The notes: a model not told the origin generated them from the letters alone. Counted from the first letter of the stretch, positions 7,555 to 17,171 are shown. The stretch is 64,000 bases of DNA from Rhodobacterales bacterium (GCA_014763715.1 JACXUV010000002.1:1-64000); one strand, 5' to 3'. Translations and numbers: made by a program.

Positions 7555-9195
7555 TCAGTGCCCGCCGCTGAAGACGCCAGTGCGGACGGAATAGTCCACC
7601 GCCAGTTCGTAGTCCGGATCATCGTCGGAATCGACCATCAGCTGGCCAGCTTTCGAGAGCAGCTTGTGGCAATCACGGGAAAGGTGGCGCAGACGCAGCG
7701 TCTTGCCGAGTGCCTCATACTTCGCCGCAAGATCCTCGATCGCCTGCAGCGCCGACTGGTCGACCACGCGCGAGCGCATGAAGTCCACGATCACCACATC
7801 CGGATCGCTTTCCGGGTGGAACAGTTCGGCGAACTTGTCGGTCGAGCCGAAAAAGAGCGGACCTTCGATCTCGTACACGTGTGCGCCCGGCGTGCGGACA
7901 CTGTCGCGCTCGATCACATGGATGCGGCGGGCATTGTTCCAAGCATAGGCCAGCGCCGAGACAATGACGCCCACGATCACCGCCGTGGCGAGATCGTAAG
8001 CGACCGTCACCCCGGTCACCAGCACGATCACCACGGCATCGGTCAGCGGGATACGGGTCATGATGCGCAAACTGTTCCAGGCGAATGTGCCGATCACGAC
8101 CATGAACATGACGCCCACGAGCGCCGCGAGCGGGATCTGTTCGATCAGGCTGGAACCGACCAGGATAAAGGCCAGCAGGAACAGGGCCGCAGAAATGCCG
8201 GAGAGGCGCGTGCGCCCGCCCGATTTCACATTGATCATCGACTGACCAATCATGGCGCAGCCGCCCATGCCGCCAAAGAAGCCGGTGATCAGGTTCGCCG
8301 TGCCCTGCGCGACGCATTCCTGGCTCGCCCCGCCCCGCTTGCCGGTCATCTCGCCGACGAGGTTCAGCGTCAGCAGGCTCTCGATCAGGCCGATGGCTGC
8401 GAGGATGAAAGCGTAAGGCAGGATAATCTTCAGCGTTTCCAGGGTCAGCGGCACGGCCGGAATATGGAATTGCGGCAGGCCGCCCTCGATAGAGGCCATG
8501 TCGCCCACGCGCGGCACGTCGAGCCCGAAACCGATGACCACCGCCGCCACGATACCGATCCCTGCCAGCGGCGCCGGAATGGCTTTCGTCAGTTTCGGCA
8601 GGCCCCAGATGATCGCCATGGTCAGCGCCACCAGCGCCAGCATCAGGACGAGCGGCATGCCGCTCAGCCATTCGCCGCTCGCCATGCCATGTCCGGCGGC
8701 TTCTTCCGCACTGCCTGGCACCTGGAACTGCGTGAGCTGCGCCAGGAAGATCACGATGGCGAGGCCGTTGACGAAGCCCAGCATCACCGGATGGGGCACG
8801 AGGCGGATGAACTTGCCCATCCGGAAGATGCCCGCCAGCAGTTGGAGAATGCCCATCACGACAACGGTCGCGAACAGGTATTCCACGCCATGCGTGCTGA
8901 CGAGGGAGACCATGACCACCGCGAGCGCGCCTGTCGCGCCTGAGATCATGCCCGGCCGTCCACCGATCAGCGCCGTGACCAGCCCCACGATAAAGGCCGC
9001 ATAGAGGCCAACCAGCGGGTGCACATGCGCAACAAAGGCAAAGGCCACCGCCTCCGGCACCAGGGCCAGCGCCACGGTCAGCCCGGCCAGAAGGTCGGTC
9101 TTGATCTGGGCGGGCGTATAGGCCTTGAAATCGGGCTGCGAGAGGCCCTGCGCGCCGAGCCGGTCGGCGAACGCTGCAAATGTCGATTTAACCAC
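7555..9195 (-). CDS. SulP family anion transporter with STAS domain
   Basis: A 546-residue inner-membrane transporter. About 10-14 hydrophobic segments fill residues 30-420, including the SulP signatures LVPEAVAFAFVAHVHPLVGLYAAF and GRPGMISGATGA in the first helices, and ITGFFGGMGGCAMIGQSMINVKSGG in the middle. The C-terminal STAS domain (about 430-530) reads VYEIEGPLFFGSTDKFAELF and VIVDFMRSRVVDQSALQAIEDL. SulP proteins move sulfate, bicarbonate or dicarboxylates; the substrate is not decided here. The start is GTG at 9195 with no clear ribosome-binding site, so it is uncertain. Confidence 0.92.
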   Translation of the reverse strand: MVKSTFAAFADRLGAQGLSQPDFKAYTPAQIKTDLLAGLTVALALVPEAVAFAFVAHVHPLVGLYAAFIVGLVTALIGGRPGMISGATGALAVVMVSLVSTHGVEYLFATVVVMGILQLLAGIFRMGKFIRLVPHPVMLGFVNGLAIVIFLAQLTQFQVPGSAEEAAGHGMASGEWLSGMPLVLMLALVALTMAIIWGLPKLTKAIPAPLAGIGIVAAVVIGFGLDVPRVGDMASIEGGLPQFHIPAVPLTLETLKIILPYAFILAAIGLIESLLTLNLVGEMTGKRGGASQECVAQGTANLITGFFGGMGGCAMIGQSMINVKSGGRTRLSGISAALFLLAFILVGSSLIEQIPLAALVGVMFMVVIGTFAWNSLRIMTRIPLTDAVVIVLVTGVTVAYDLATAVIVGVIVSALAYAWNNARRIHVIERDSVRTPGAHVYEIEGPLFFGSTDKFAELFHPESDPDVVIVDFMRSRVVDQSALQAIEDLAAKYEALGKTLRLRHLSRDCHKLLSKAGQLMVDSDDDPDYELAVDYSVRTGVFSGGH

Positions 9196-9310
9196 GGGAA
9201 TATCGTCAGTTCTGTTTGAGGGAGCTGGCTTCAGGCGCCCCTATGGCCGCGTTCATGGTGCAGGGCAACACAAACGCGGCCAAATTGGCTGACTTTATGC
9301 CCCTGCCGGA

Positions 9311-10120
9311 TCAGCTGGCAGAGACGATCCCGCCGTCGCACGGGATGGTGTGGCCATTGATATAGGCCGATGCCTGGGACGACAGGAACATGGCGAGGCC
9401 GGCAATGTCTTCCGGCTTGCCGACGCGGCCCGACGGGCTGCGCGAACCGATGGCATCCCAGTCCACGCCCTCGGTTTCGCCTTTATAGCCGACACCGGTG
9501 GACAGCATGTAGGTCGGGAACGGGCCCGGCGCGATGCCGTTGACGAGGATATTCTCCTTGGCCAGCTGCGAGCCCATGAAGCGCGTCAGGTGGATCACGG
9601 CGGCCTTCGACGTGCCATAGCAATACCCGCTCATCGGCGATGTGTGCATGCCGTCGATGGAGGCGATGTTGATCACCCGGGCCGGGCTGTCAGCGCTGGC
9701 CGACTTGCGCAGCAGCGGCATCAGCTTCTGCGTCAGGAAGAAGACGCCCTTGACGTTGACGTCCATCACCTTGTCCCAGCCATGCTCCGGAAATTCATCC
9801 AGCGACGCACCCCAGGCGACACCGGCATTGTTGATCAGCACGTCGACTTTCTCTTCGCGCTTCGCGATTTCACCGGCGAGGTGCTCAATGCCCACCATCT
9901 GGCCAACATCCGACGGGATCGCATAGATCTCGCCGCCATACTCGCCCTTCAGGCGCTCGACCGTCTCTTCGCAGGCCTTTTCCTTGCGCGAGGAAATGAT
10001 CACCTTCGCGCCATTGGCCAGGAACCCTGCCGCCAGCATTTCGCCAATCCCGCGCGAACCGCCCGTAATGACGACCGTCTTGCCTTTGACCGAATAGAGA
10101 TTGCTGAAATCAATGCTCAT
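9311..10120 (-). CDS. Short-chain dehydrogenase/reductase (SDR)
   Basis: A 269-residue classical SDR. The NAD(P)-binding TGGSRGIG is at about residue 19, NNAG at about 96, and the catalytic Ser (in NIASIDG) and YxxxK (YCYGTSK) at about 152-171. The C-terminal PSGRVGKPEDIAGLAMFLSS and YINGHTIPCDGG are typical of glucose-dehydrogenase-like or 3-oxoacyl-ACP-reductase-like SDRs. Arg after TGGS suggests NADPH preference, but the substrate is unknown. AGGAGGAGA sits just before the ATG. It lies downstream of fumC on the same strand, behind the fumC terminator. Confidence 0.9.
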   Translation of the reverse strand: MSIDFSNLYSVKGKTVVITGGSRGIGEMLAAGFLANGAKVIISSRKEKACEETVERLKGEYGGEIYAIPSDVGQMVGIEHLAGEIAKREEKVDVLINNAGVAWGASLDEFPEHGWDKVMDVNVKGVFFLTQKLMPLLRKSASADSPARVINIASIDGMHTSPMSGYCYGTSKAAVIHLTRFMGSQLAKENILVNGIAPGPFPTYMLSTGVGYKGETEGVDWDAIGSRSPSGRVGKPEDIAGLAMFLSSQASAYINGHTIPCDGGIVSAS

Positions 10121-10134
10121 GGGACTCTCCTCCT

Positions 10135-10169
10135 AAAAACAACCGGCCCCTCGTGCAGGAGGGGCCGGT
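10135..10169 (-). terminator. Rho-independent terminator of fumC
   Basis: A perfect 11-pair GC-rich stem (10142-10152 with 10159-10169) with a six-base loop, followed on the minus strand by TTGTTTTT. It starts about 43 bases after the fumC stop and lies just before the ribosome-binding site of the SDR gene. Confidence 0.85.
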
Positions 10170-10211
10170 CATGGGCAAGAAAAAATTGTGTCCGGCGAAC
10201 CGGTTGCAGCC

Positions 10212-11606
10212 TTAGCGCGGATCCGGCCCGATCATTTTCTCCGGGCGCACGATGGCGTCGAAGTCTTCGGCCGGGATACCGTCCTTGATGGCTTCCTCGC
10301 GCAGCGTGGTGCCGTTCTTGTGAGCGGTCTTGGCGATCTTTGCGGCGCGGTCGTAGCCGAACTTCTCTTTCAGCGGTGTCACCAGCATCAGCGAGTTTTC
10401 AAGGCCGCGCTTGATATTGTCGAGGCGCGGCTCGATGCCGACGACGCAATTGTCGGTGAAGCTGATGGCGGCATCCGCCAGCAGGCGCACGGACTGCAGG
10501 AAGTTGTAGGACATCATCGGGTTGAACACGTTCAGCTCGAAATGACCCTGGCTGCCGGCAAAGCCGATGGCGGCATTGTTGCCGTGGATGTGGGCGCAGA
10601 CCTGGGTCATGGCTTCACACTGGGTCGGGTTCACCTTGCCCGGCATGATGGAGCTGCCCGGTTCGTTCTCCGGCAGGGCCAGCTCGCCGAGGCCAGACCG
10701 CGGGCCGGAGCCGAGGAAGCGGATATCGTTGGCGATCTTGAAGCAGGACATGGCGACGGTGTTGATCGCACCATGCGTCATCACGAGGGCATCATGTGCC
10801 GCCAGCGCCTCGAACTTGTTCGGGGCCGAGGTGAACGGCAGGCCAGTGATGTCGGCGATTTTCGAAGCGACGAGATCCGCAAAGCCTTCCGGCGAAGCGA
10901 GGCCCGTGCCGACGGCCGTGCCGCCCTGCGCCAGTTCCATCAGCATCGGCAGCGTCATCTCGATACGCTTGATGCCGTTCTCGATCTGCTTGGCATAGCC
11001 GGAGAATTCCTGGCCGAGCGTCACCGGCGTAGCATCCTGCGTGTGCGTGCGGCCAATCTTGATGATGTCAGCCCAGGCCTTCGCCTTGGCATCCAGCGCC
11101 GCGTGAAGGTGCTTCAGCGCCGGGATCAGGCGGTGCACCGTCTCTTCAGCGGCGGCAATGTGCATGGCTGTCGGGAAGCAGTCGTTCGACGACTGGGACA
11201 TGTTCACATGGTCGTTCGGGTGGACCGGCTTTTTCGAGCCCTTTTCGCCGCCCATGATCTCGATCGCACGGTTCGAGATCACCTCGTTCGTGTTCATGTT
11301 GGACTGGGTGCCGGATCCCGTCTGCCACACGACCAGCGGAAAGTGCGCGTTCAGCTTGCCGTCGATGACTTCGCCAGCGACCTCGACGATCACCTTGCCG
11401 AGTTCCGGGTCCAGCTTGCCGAGTTCCATATTGGACAGGGCCGCCGCCTTCTTGACGATACCGAGGGCGCGGATCACCGGTTCAGGCTGTTTTTCCCAGC
11501 CGATCTTGAAGTTTCCGAGGCTGCGCTGGGCCTGGGCGCCCCAATAGGCATCATCGGAGACCTCGATCGGTCCCATCGTATCGGTTTCGGTGCGGGTATT
11601 GGCCAT
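10212..11606 (-). CDS. fumC: Fumarate hydratase class II
   Basis: Iron-independent fumarase of the TCA cycle, converting fumarate to malate as a cytoplasmic homotetramer. At 464 residues it matches the family length. Visible marks are [17 protein letters not shown] at the N terminus, [55 protein letters not shown] with the active-site His, and the superfamily signature [11 protein letters not shown]. The ATG at 11606 is chosen over an upstream in-frame start because AAGGAG lies 10 bases before it and homologues start here. A strong terminator follows. Confidence 0.97.
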   Translation of the reverse strand: MANTRTETDTMGPIEVSDDAYWGAQAQRSLGNFKIGWEKQPEPVIRALGIVKKAAALSNMELGKLDPELGKVIVEVAGEVIDGKLNAHFPLVVWQTGSGTQSNMNTNEVISNRAIEIMGGEKGSKKPVHPNDHVNMSQSSNDCFPTAMHIAAAEETVHRLIPALKHLHAALDAKAKAWADIIKIGRTHTQDATPVTLGQEFSGYAKQIENGIKRIEMTLPMLMELAQGGTAVGTGLASPEGFADLVASKIADITGLPFTSAPNKFEALAAHDALVMTHGAINTVAMSCFKIANDIRFLGSGPRSGLGELALPENEPGSSIMPGKVNPTQCEAMTQVCAHIHGNNAAIGFAGSQGHFELNVFNPMMSYNFLQSVRLLADAAISFTDNCVVGIEPRLDNIKRGLENSLMLVTPLKEKFGYDRAAKIAKTAHKNGTTLREEAIKDGIPAEDFDAIVRPEKMIGPDPR

Positions 11607-11769
11607 GGGGCTCAGCTCCTTGATCTGCTGGCAGCGGACTAGCCCCAAGCTGGGCCGCAATCAACTGTCCCCGCCGCCGCAGCAGGTATTTCGGGCGGAC
11701 AAGCAGGGTCGCCCCCGGCGGCGGCTTCGGTTATGGAGGGTTTCGGGGCAAACTGGCGGGGAGGCCGGA

Positions 11770-12087
11770 ATGGAAGCCTATCTCGACAAGATCCTGCAGC
11801 CGGAAGTGCTGGCGACCCTGTTTGCCGTCTTCGTGTTCGCCCGCGCCACGACCGGTGGAAAGAAGAAGGAAAACAGCCTCTCCCCTGCCCCGCCTACGCA
11901 GGCCGAGATCGACGCCGCGATCAAAAGGGTCACCCTCTCAAAGTGGCTTGAGATCGACGCCGAACTGGCTGGCCGCAAGAAGATCAAGGCGATCAAGCTG
12001 CTGCGCGAGGCTTCGGGGCTTGGCCTGAAGGATGCCAAGAATGCCATCGAAGCCCGCATCCGCCAGCGCGGGATGGGCCTGCATTGA
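11770..12087 (+). CDS. Membrane-anchored protein with ribosomal L7/L12 C-terminal-like domain
   Basis: A 105-residue protein. The N terminus (about residues 9-25, EVLATLFAVFVFARA) is hydrophobic enough for a membrane helix. A linker rich in K, P and T follows, then about 60 residues resembling the L7/L12 C-terminal domain: KKIKAIKLLREASGLGLKDAKNAIEA. This is not the ribosomal stalk protein, which lacks a membrane helix and has an N-terminal dimerisation domain. GGGGAGGCCGG precedes the ATG. The stop overlaps the TTG start of the RusA-like gene. Confidence 0.65.
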   Translation: MEAYLDKILQPEVLATLFAVFVFARATTGGKKKENSLSPAPPTQAEIDAAIKRVTLSKWLEIDAELAGRKKIKAIKLLREASGLGLKDAKNAIEARIRQRGMGLH

Positions 12088-12443
12088 ACGACGGCTGGGT
12101 CCGCTCCGGAAAGGTTCAGGCGCGCATCACGGAAGATGGTGCGCTCGAAGTACGCTGCACGGGGCTCACCACGCAGACGAAATACTACAAGACCCTGCTG
12201 AAGGAGTTCTTCCGCAAGGACTTTCCGCCCCTTCGCCCCGGCTATGGCGAATATTCCGTACACATCATGATGGAATATACCGGTGACCCGCCCTGGATGG
12301 ACCTCGACAATCTGGCAAAGGCCCTGCTCGATAGCCTCACAGGCAATGTCTTCGACGACGACCACTAGGTCGCCCGCCTGCTGGTCGAACGCCGGCAGGC
12401 GGAACGCGAAGGCATCTGGCTCCTCGCCGAGGCGATGGAATAG
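12084..12443 (+). pseudogene. RusA-family Holliday-junction resolvase, interrupted by a TAG stop
   Basis: RusA enzymes cut Holliday junctions. The reading frame starts at TTG overlapping the previous stop, and shows the family core PWMDLDNLAKALLDSL and GNVFDDDH, including the two metal-binding Asp, the Lys and the DDD motif. A TAG at 12366-12368 sits where relatives have Gln (DDxQV). The same frame then continues VARLLVERRQAEREG and a further 12 residues to TAG at 12441. One C-to-T change (CAG to TAG) explains it. The truncated 94-residue product keeps the catalytic Asp but loses the last helix. Confidence 0.8.
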
Positions 12444-12455
12444 CCCCGGTCGCGC

Positions 12456-12977
12456 TTAGTTGAGCGTGTAGCCTTCCTGCTGAAGCAGGGCGCGCGCCGT
12501 CATGGCGGAAAGCACGATATTGACGCCTGGCAACAACATATCCTTCGTGACGTCATGCGCCGCAGCGGTCTGCCCGCACAGATCGAACGTCGCGCCTGCC
12601 GCCTGCAGTTCGGCAATCAGCTGCGCATTCGGGTTGGCGCTGCTGCGTGCCTCATCAGTCAGTAGGTCCTTCCAGGCCCCGCCATGCAGGACGAGAACGA
12701 TCTTCATGTTCTCAGGCGCAACACCGGCATCGGCATTCATGTTCAGGAACCGCGCCGCGCTGTCGATGCCGCGATTGATGCCATCATCTGGCCCGCCGTC
12801 AGCAACATCGAAGATCACCTTGAATTCCGTGTCGGCCGGAAGGGTCACGCCTTCGACCGGAACGAACTTGCCGAAATCGGGAACGACTGTGCCAGCCTGA
12901 AAATCATCCATCCCCGCAAGGGCAGGCATGGCGAAAACAAGCAAGGCAGCAGCGCAGGCAGCGGTACGACGGATCAT
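12456..12977 (-). CDS. Periplasmic DsrE-like protein
   Basis: A 173-residue protein with a Sec signal peptide (two Arg, hydrophobic run, PALAG, cleavage after about residue 21) and a DsrE/DsrF-like domain. The conserved cysteine lies in ATFDLCGQTAAAHD and is followed by LLPGVNIVLSAMTARALLQQEGY, a typical C terminus of exported DsrE-like proteins. DsrE domains carry persulfides in sulfur relay or act as small oligomers. The partners are not visible here, although HemN is divergent on the other strand. Confidence 0.85.
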   Translation of the reverse strand: MIRRTAACAAALLVFAMPALAGMDDFQAGTVVPDFGKFVPVEGVTLPADTEFKVIFDVADGGPDDGINRGIDSAARFLNMNADAGVAPENMKIVLVLHGGAWKDLLTDEARSSANPNAQLIAELQAAGATFDLCGQTAAAHDVTKDMLLPGVNIVLSAMTARALLQQEGYTLN

Positions 12978-13096
12978 GGAAGTCTCTCCTCTTGATTGTG
13001 GGAACCTACGCCTGCCGGGCTGCGACGTCGAGGCACGCTGTGCGTAAGGGATTCTGCGTACTCCGGGCGTTCGGCTCGGCTGCTAAGACCCGATCC

Positions 13097-14446
13097 ATGA
13101 AACAGGCATGGACGACCTTCGCGGCGCGCCCCGTACCGCGCTATACGAGCTACCCGACTGCGGCAGACTTTGCGCCCGATGTGGCAGAGGCACAGGCCCG
13201 TGAATGGGCTGCCTCCGTGGCGGTGGACGAGCCCATCTCGGTCTATATCCATGTGCCCTTCTGCGAGAAGCTCTGCTTTTATTGCGGTTGCGCTACCAGT
13301 GTGCCGAACGGTTACGGCAGGATCGCTGCCTATCTGGAAACCCTGCACGAAGAGATCGACCTCTGGTCAGACGCGCTCGGCACACATGCCGGCATGTCCC
13401 AGCTTCACTTTGGCGGCGGCACACCCAATGCACTTGCGCCCGAGGATTTCGGACAACTCGTCGAACATGCCCGCATCGCATTCGGCCGCCGGGCAGACCT
13501 TCAGGTCGCCGTCGAGATCGACCCGCGCACTCTGACGCCGGACTTCATCGACGCGATGGCCGCCGCCGGAGTTACTCGCGTCAGTTTCGGTGTGCAGACC
13601 CTGTCCTCGAAAGTCCAGGAAGCCGTAGGTCGTATCCAGCCGCGGGAATTGCTGGTGGACGGGATCGAGCGCCTGCGCGCCACCGGCATCACCGCCATCA
13701 ACATGGACCTGATGTACGGCCTACCGTACCAGACGGTGGAAGACGTGGTCGAGGCGGCGCATTTTGCTGCAGACATGGGTACCGCCCGGGTCTCTCTGTT
13801 CGGTTATGCGCATGTGCCATGGTTCGCAAAACACCAGTCCGCCATCGACGAGGCTGCCCTGCCCGGTCTTGAGTCCCGCTTCCAGCAGGCCGAGGCTGGC
13901 GCCGCGACCCTTGTGAATGCCGGTTTCCATGCCATCGGACTGGACCATTTCGCGGCCCCCGGCGACTCGCTGACCCGCGCGGCACGCAATGGCACGCTCC
14001 ATCGGAACTTTCAGGGCTATACGGACGATCCTTGCGACACGCTGGTTGGCATCGGTGCGACCTCGATCTCGCAGTTCCGGCAAGGCTATGTCCAGAACCT
14101 CAAGGCGCGCCCCCTCTGGCGGGCGGCGGTCGAAGGCAAGCACCTGCCGTCCGAACGCGGCATCGCGCTGACGGATGACGACCGCTTGCGCGCCCGCGCG
14201 ATTGAAAAGCTCATGTGTCAGCTCTGGGTGGATGCGGACGCGACGTGCAAGGAGATGGGCGCAGCTCCCGGCGCGCTGGACGATGCGCTGGAAACCGCCC
14301 GTTTCCTTCAGTCGGCCGGCCTCTGCCGGATCGACGGCAACATCGTCAGCGTGCCGAAGGAGGCTCGCCTTCTCCTGCGCACAGTCGCACAATGTTTCGA
14401 TGGCCGCTACAAGCCGGCCGAAGCGCGCCACGCCAAAGCAGTGTAG
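13097..14446 (+). CDS. hemN: Oxygen-independent coproporphyrinogen III dehydrogenase
   Basis: A radical-SAM enzyme of heme biosynthesis that decarboxylates coproporphyrinogen III to protoporphyrinogen IX without oxygen. The 449-residue protein shows RPVPRYTSYPTA at the N terminus, the 4Fe-4S motif HVPFCEKLCFYCGC (CxxxCxxC), GGGTPNAL for SAM binding, SFGVQTLSSKVQEAVGRIQP, and the HemN-type GLDHFA and CDTLVGIGATSIS. ATG at 13097 fits the family N terminus; an in-frame extension to 12992 exists but lacks conservation. Many alphaproteobacteria control hemN with FNR-type regulators. I saw no complete FNR site in the upstream 120 bases. Confidence 0.95.
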   Translation: MKQAWTTFAARPVPRYTSYPTAADFAPDVAEAQAREWAASVAVDEPISVYIHVPFCEKLCFYCGCATSVPNGYGRIAAYLETLHEEIDLWSDALGTHAGMSQLHFGGGTPNALAPEDFGQLVEHARIAFGRRADLQVAVEIDPRTLTPDFIDAMAAAGVTRVSFGVQTLSSKVQEAVGRIQPRELLVDGIERLRATGITAINMDLMYGLPYQTVEDVVEAAHFAADMGTARVSLFGYAHVPWFAKHQSAIDEAALPGLESRFQQAEAGAATLVNAGFHAIGLDHFAAPGDSLTRAARNGTLHRNFQGYTDDPCDTLVGIGATSISQFRQGYVQNLKARPLWRAAVEGKHLPSERGIALTDDDRLRARAIEKLMCQLWVDADATCKEMGAAPGALDDALETARFLQSAGLCRIDGNIVSVPKEARLLLRTVAQCFDGRYKPAEARHAKAV

Positions 14447-14585
14447 CGCGCTGGAAAGAGTTTCGCAGGTGCCTGAGTCCTACGCAGGCATTCATGCAAG
14501 GTCAGGTGCATGCAGGGCACCGGGGAATTGGTCAGGCATGGACCCCGTTACCCGGACGGGGCCTGCGATATCTGCTTTTCCTGCC

Positions 14586-15431
14586 CTAGCCCTTCAGGCC
14601 CTTTGCATGATGGGCGATATGATCGTCCATGAAGGTAGCGATGAAGTAATAGTCGTGGCCATAGCCTTCACGCATCCGGTAATCGAGCGCCTGGCCGTTC
14701 GCCGTACAGGCGTCGATGAAAATTTCCGGCTTCAGTTCTTTTTCGAGGAACGGGTCTGCCGTGCCGGTGTCGACCAGGATGCGGGTGCGGCTCTGGCGTT
14801 CCTTCACCAGTTCGGTCGAGTCGTACTGCTCCCACGCCACAGAGACCGGGCCGAGATAGGCTTCGAACGCCTTCTGCCCCCATGGCACACGGGCCGGGCT
14901 GGTGATCGGGCTGAAGGCCGAACAGGTCTTGTAGGTATCCGGGTTTTTCAGGTGGAGCATGATCGCCCCATGCCCGCCCATGGAGTGGCCGAAAATCCCC
15001 TGCCGCTCCATGTCGGCTTTCGGAAACTCCGCCGCGACCAGCTTTGGCAGCTCATCCGTGATGTACTGGTCCATCTTGAAGTGCTTCGCCCACGGCGCCT
15101 GAGTGGCGGTAAGGTAGAAGCCTGCCCCCTGCCCGAGGTCATAGCCGTCATCATCCGGCACGCCTTCACCGCGCGGGCTGGTATCCGGCGCGATCACCAT
15201 GATGCCATGTTCAGCCGCCGCGCGCTGCAGGCCGGACTTTTCCATCACATTCGCCCAGGTGCAGGTCAGGCCAGAGAGATACCAGACCACCGGCACCGGG
15301 CCGTCTGCGGCCTGTGGCGGCGTGTAGACGGCAAACCGCATCGTGCAGCCGAGCACGGCAGACTCATGATCGTACACGGAAAGGTTTCCGCCGAAGGATT
15401 TCCAGGAAGAGACAGAAGCAAGCTGGGTCAT
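14586..15431 (-). CDS. fghA: S-formylglutathione hydrolase
   Basis: An alpha/beta-hydrolase that releases formate and glutathione from S-formylglutathione, the second step of glutathione-dependent formaldehyde oxidation. Its length, 281 residues, is normal. The nucleophile is the Ser in GIFGHSMGGHGA; the acid and His lie in DTGTADPFLE and REGYGHDYYFI. The N-terminal SVYDHESAVLGCTMRFAVY and WYLSGLTCTWANVMEKSG are diagnostic of the esterase D/FghA family. The dehydrogenase making its substrate lies about 4.5 kb away at 19930-21036. The gene converges with hemN. Confidence 0.95.
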   Translation of the reverse strand: MTQLASVSSWKSFGGNLSVYDHESAVLGCTMRFAVYTPPQAADGPVPVVWYLSGLTCTWANVMEKSGLQRAAAEHGIMVIAPDTSPRGEGVPDDDGYDLGQGAGFYLTATQAPWAKHFKMDQYITDELPKLVAAEFPKADMERQGIFGHSMGGHGAIMLHLKNPDTYKTCSAFSPITSPARVPWGQKAFEAYLGPVSVAWEQYDSTELVKERQSRTRILVDTGTADPFLEKELKPEIFIDACTANGQALDYRMREGYGHDYYFIATFMDDHIAHHAKGLKG

Positions 15432-15604
15432 GGGAATTTACGGGATCCTGCGGCTGGGAGTGGAACACTGGCTGAGTGGGCAACACGATTGAGGCCCTCC
15501 CGTCAAGCGCCGCGGCCTGCGCGGCCTTTCCCCATGGAGGGGGCTTGAAGCACCCGCGCAGTTTGCGGCACAACCCCTGCCATAAAAGGGACAGGGAAAC
15601 GCAT

Positions 15605-16696
15605 ATGGCCACCTATACGCTCTACGGCGCCGAAGTCAGCTATTTCACCGGCAAGGCGCGCGCCTACCTCCGCTGGCGCGGTGTGGACTTCGAGGAAGTC
15701 CTCTCCAGCCGGGACGTCTTCGCCTCCGTCATCCTGCCCAAGGTGGGCTGGCCGGTGATCCCGGTCGCCGCCATGCCGGATGGCGAGATCGTGCAGGACA
15801 CGGCCGACATCATCGCCCATGTCGAGGCACGCGAGCAGCTGAAGCCCCCTGTCCAGCCGGAAGGCCCGCTGCAGCGCTTTGTCAACGAACTCCTGCACCT
15901 TTATGCCGATGAGTGGCTGGTGATCCCCGCCATGCACTATCGCTGGTCCTATTGCGAAGAGTGGGCCTATGCCGAGTTTGGCGCGCTGTCCGCGCCGGAG
16001 GCGAGCCCCGAGGAACAGTTCGAAATCGGCCGCAACATGGGCCAGATGTTCCGGGGGATGACGCCAATGCTGGGCGTGACACCGGAAACCATTCCCGGCA
16101 TCGAGGCTTCCTATGAAGCTTTCCTGGCGGATTTCACACGCCATCTGAAAGCCCACCCTTTCCTGCTGGGCGGACGGCCCTGCCTGGCGGACTTTGCCTT
16201 TATCGGACCGCTCTATGCCCACCTCCTGCGCGATCCCGTGCCGGGTGAACTGATGCGCCGCATCGCCCCGCGCGTGGCGGACTGGGTGGCCAGCACCCAC
16301 GCTGGTGCGAAAGACATCTCCCCCCTTCCGGCAGATGACAGCGTGCCCGAAACGCTGGTCCCCATCCTGCAGCGCCAGATGCGCGAACAGCTGCCCGCCC
16401 TGCAGGCCACGGCGGGCCTGTTCGAGGGCTGGCTGAAAACGGCCACGCCTGGCGCGGACCTGCCCCGCGGCTTCGGCATGATCCCGATCACGATCGAGGG
16501 CCGCACCGCAGAAGCCGCCGCCCGCGCATTCCAGCTCTACCGCCTGCAGGGCGCGCTGGATGCCTATGCCGCGCTGGAGGGTGAGACGAAGGCCCGCGCC
16601 GACAAATTGCTTTCGGCCACAGGCGGCGAAGCCCTCTCAACACTCCAGCTGCCCGCCCGGCTCACCCGCGGGAATTACCGCCTCGCACTCGCCTGA
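15605..16696 (+). CDS. Glutathione S-transferase family protein
   Basis: A 363-residue protein with an N-terminal thioredoxin-like GST domain (TLYGAEVSYFTGKARAYLRWRG, then VIPVAAMPDGEIVQDTADII holding the cis-Pro and glutathione-binding D/T). A helical C-terminal GST domain follows (HLYADEWLVIPAMHYRW, LGGRPCLADFAFIGPLYAHL). It is longer than a normal GST (about 220) because of an extra C-terminal region of about 120 residues. The start at 15605 follows a purine-rich AGGGAC about 12 bases upstream. It is transcribed divergently from fghA. The electrophile it acts on is unknown. Confidence 0.85.
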   Translation: MATYTLYGAEVSYFTGKARAYLRWRGVDFEEVLSSRDVFASVILPKVGWPVIPVAAMPDGEIVQDTADIIAHVEAREQLKPPVQPEGPLQRFVNELLHLYADEWLVIPAMHYRWSYCEEWAYAEFGALSAPEASPEEQFEIGRNMGQMFRGMTPMLGVTPETIPGIEASYEAFLADFTRHLKAHPFLLGGRPCLADFAFIGPLYAHLLRDPVPGELMRRIAPRVADWVASTHAGAKDISPLPADDSVPETLVPILQRQMREQLPALQATAGLFEGWLKTATPGADLPRGFGMIPITIEGRTAEAAARAFQLYRLQGALDAYAALEGETKARADKLLSATGGEALSTLQLPARLTRGNYRLALA

Positions 16697-16787
16697 CAGC
16701 GCCGCTTCATCTGTCGCAGGCGCCGCACCTATGGCCGCCCCTCCCGCAATGGTAGACATCGGACACTGACAGCTGTGAGGCATATCC

Positions 16788-17171
16788 ATGGGACTATTCG
16801 ACTGGTTTCTCGGCGGAGGCGGCAACAAAATCGCCATTTCCCAGATCGACCCGGCCACGGCGAATGACCGCGTGCGCAAGAAGGACCTGATCCTGGTCGA
16901 TGTGCGCACCGAGAGCGAGTGGCAGCAAGGTGGCGTTCCCAAGGGCGCCCACACGATCACGCTGGGCGACCCGCGCCTGGTCGACACGGTCTATGGCCTG
17001 ATGAAGGAAGACGCATCAAAGCCAGTAGCCGTAATCTGCCGGTCCGGCATGCGGTCTGGCCGGGCAGCGAAGCTGCTTGCGGCAGCCGGATTTACCGATG
17101 TCAGCAATGTGCGCGGCGGCATGATGGCATGGACGTCCGCGAACCTGCCGGTGAAACAATACCGCAGGTAA
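16788..17171 (+). CDS. Rhodanese-like domain protein
   Basis: A 127-residue single-domain rhodanese. The sulfur-carrying Cys lies in the active loop VICRSGMRSGRAA. The other family marks are LVDVRTESEWQQGGVPKGAH and FTDVSNVRGGMMAW. The N terminus MGLFDWFLGGGG is hydrophobic but short, perhaps a membrane-associating helix. Such proteins move sulfane sulfur or detoxify cyanide. It abuts, stop to stop, the minus-strand gene at 17172. Confidence 0.9.
   Translation: MGLFDWFLGGGGNKIAISQIDPATANDRVRKKDLILVDVRTESEWQQGGVPKGAHTITLGDPRLVDTVYGLMKEDASKPVAVICRSGMRSGRAAKLLAAAGFTDVSNVRGGMMAWTSANLPVKQYRR

Noticed and set aside
9245-9283. GGCCGCGTT/AACGCGGCC stem between the SulP and SDR genes
   Set aside because: A perfect nine-pair stem but with a 19-base loop and no T tract on either side; insufficient for a terminator call.
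12978-13096. FNR box upstream of hemN
   Set aside because: TTGAT is present near 12995 but the paired ATCAA at the right spacing is not.
14447-14585. Hairpins between hemN and fghA as terminators
   Set aside because: Several stems (for example CATGCA/TGCATG) exist but none has a T tract, so they are not listed as terminators.
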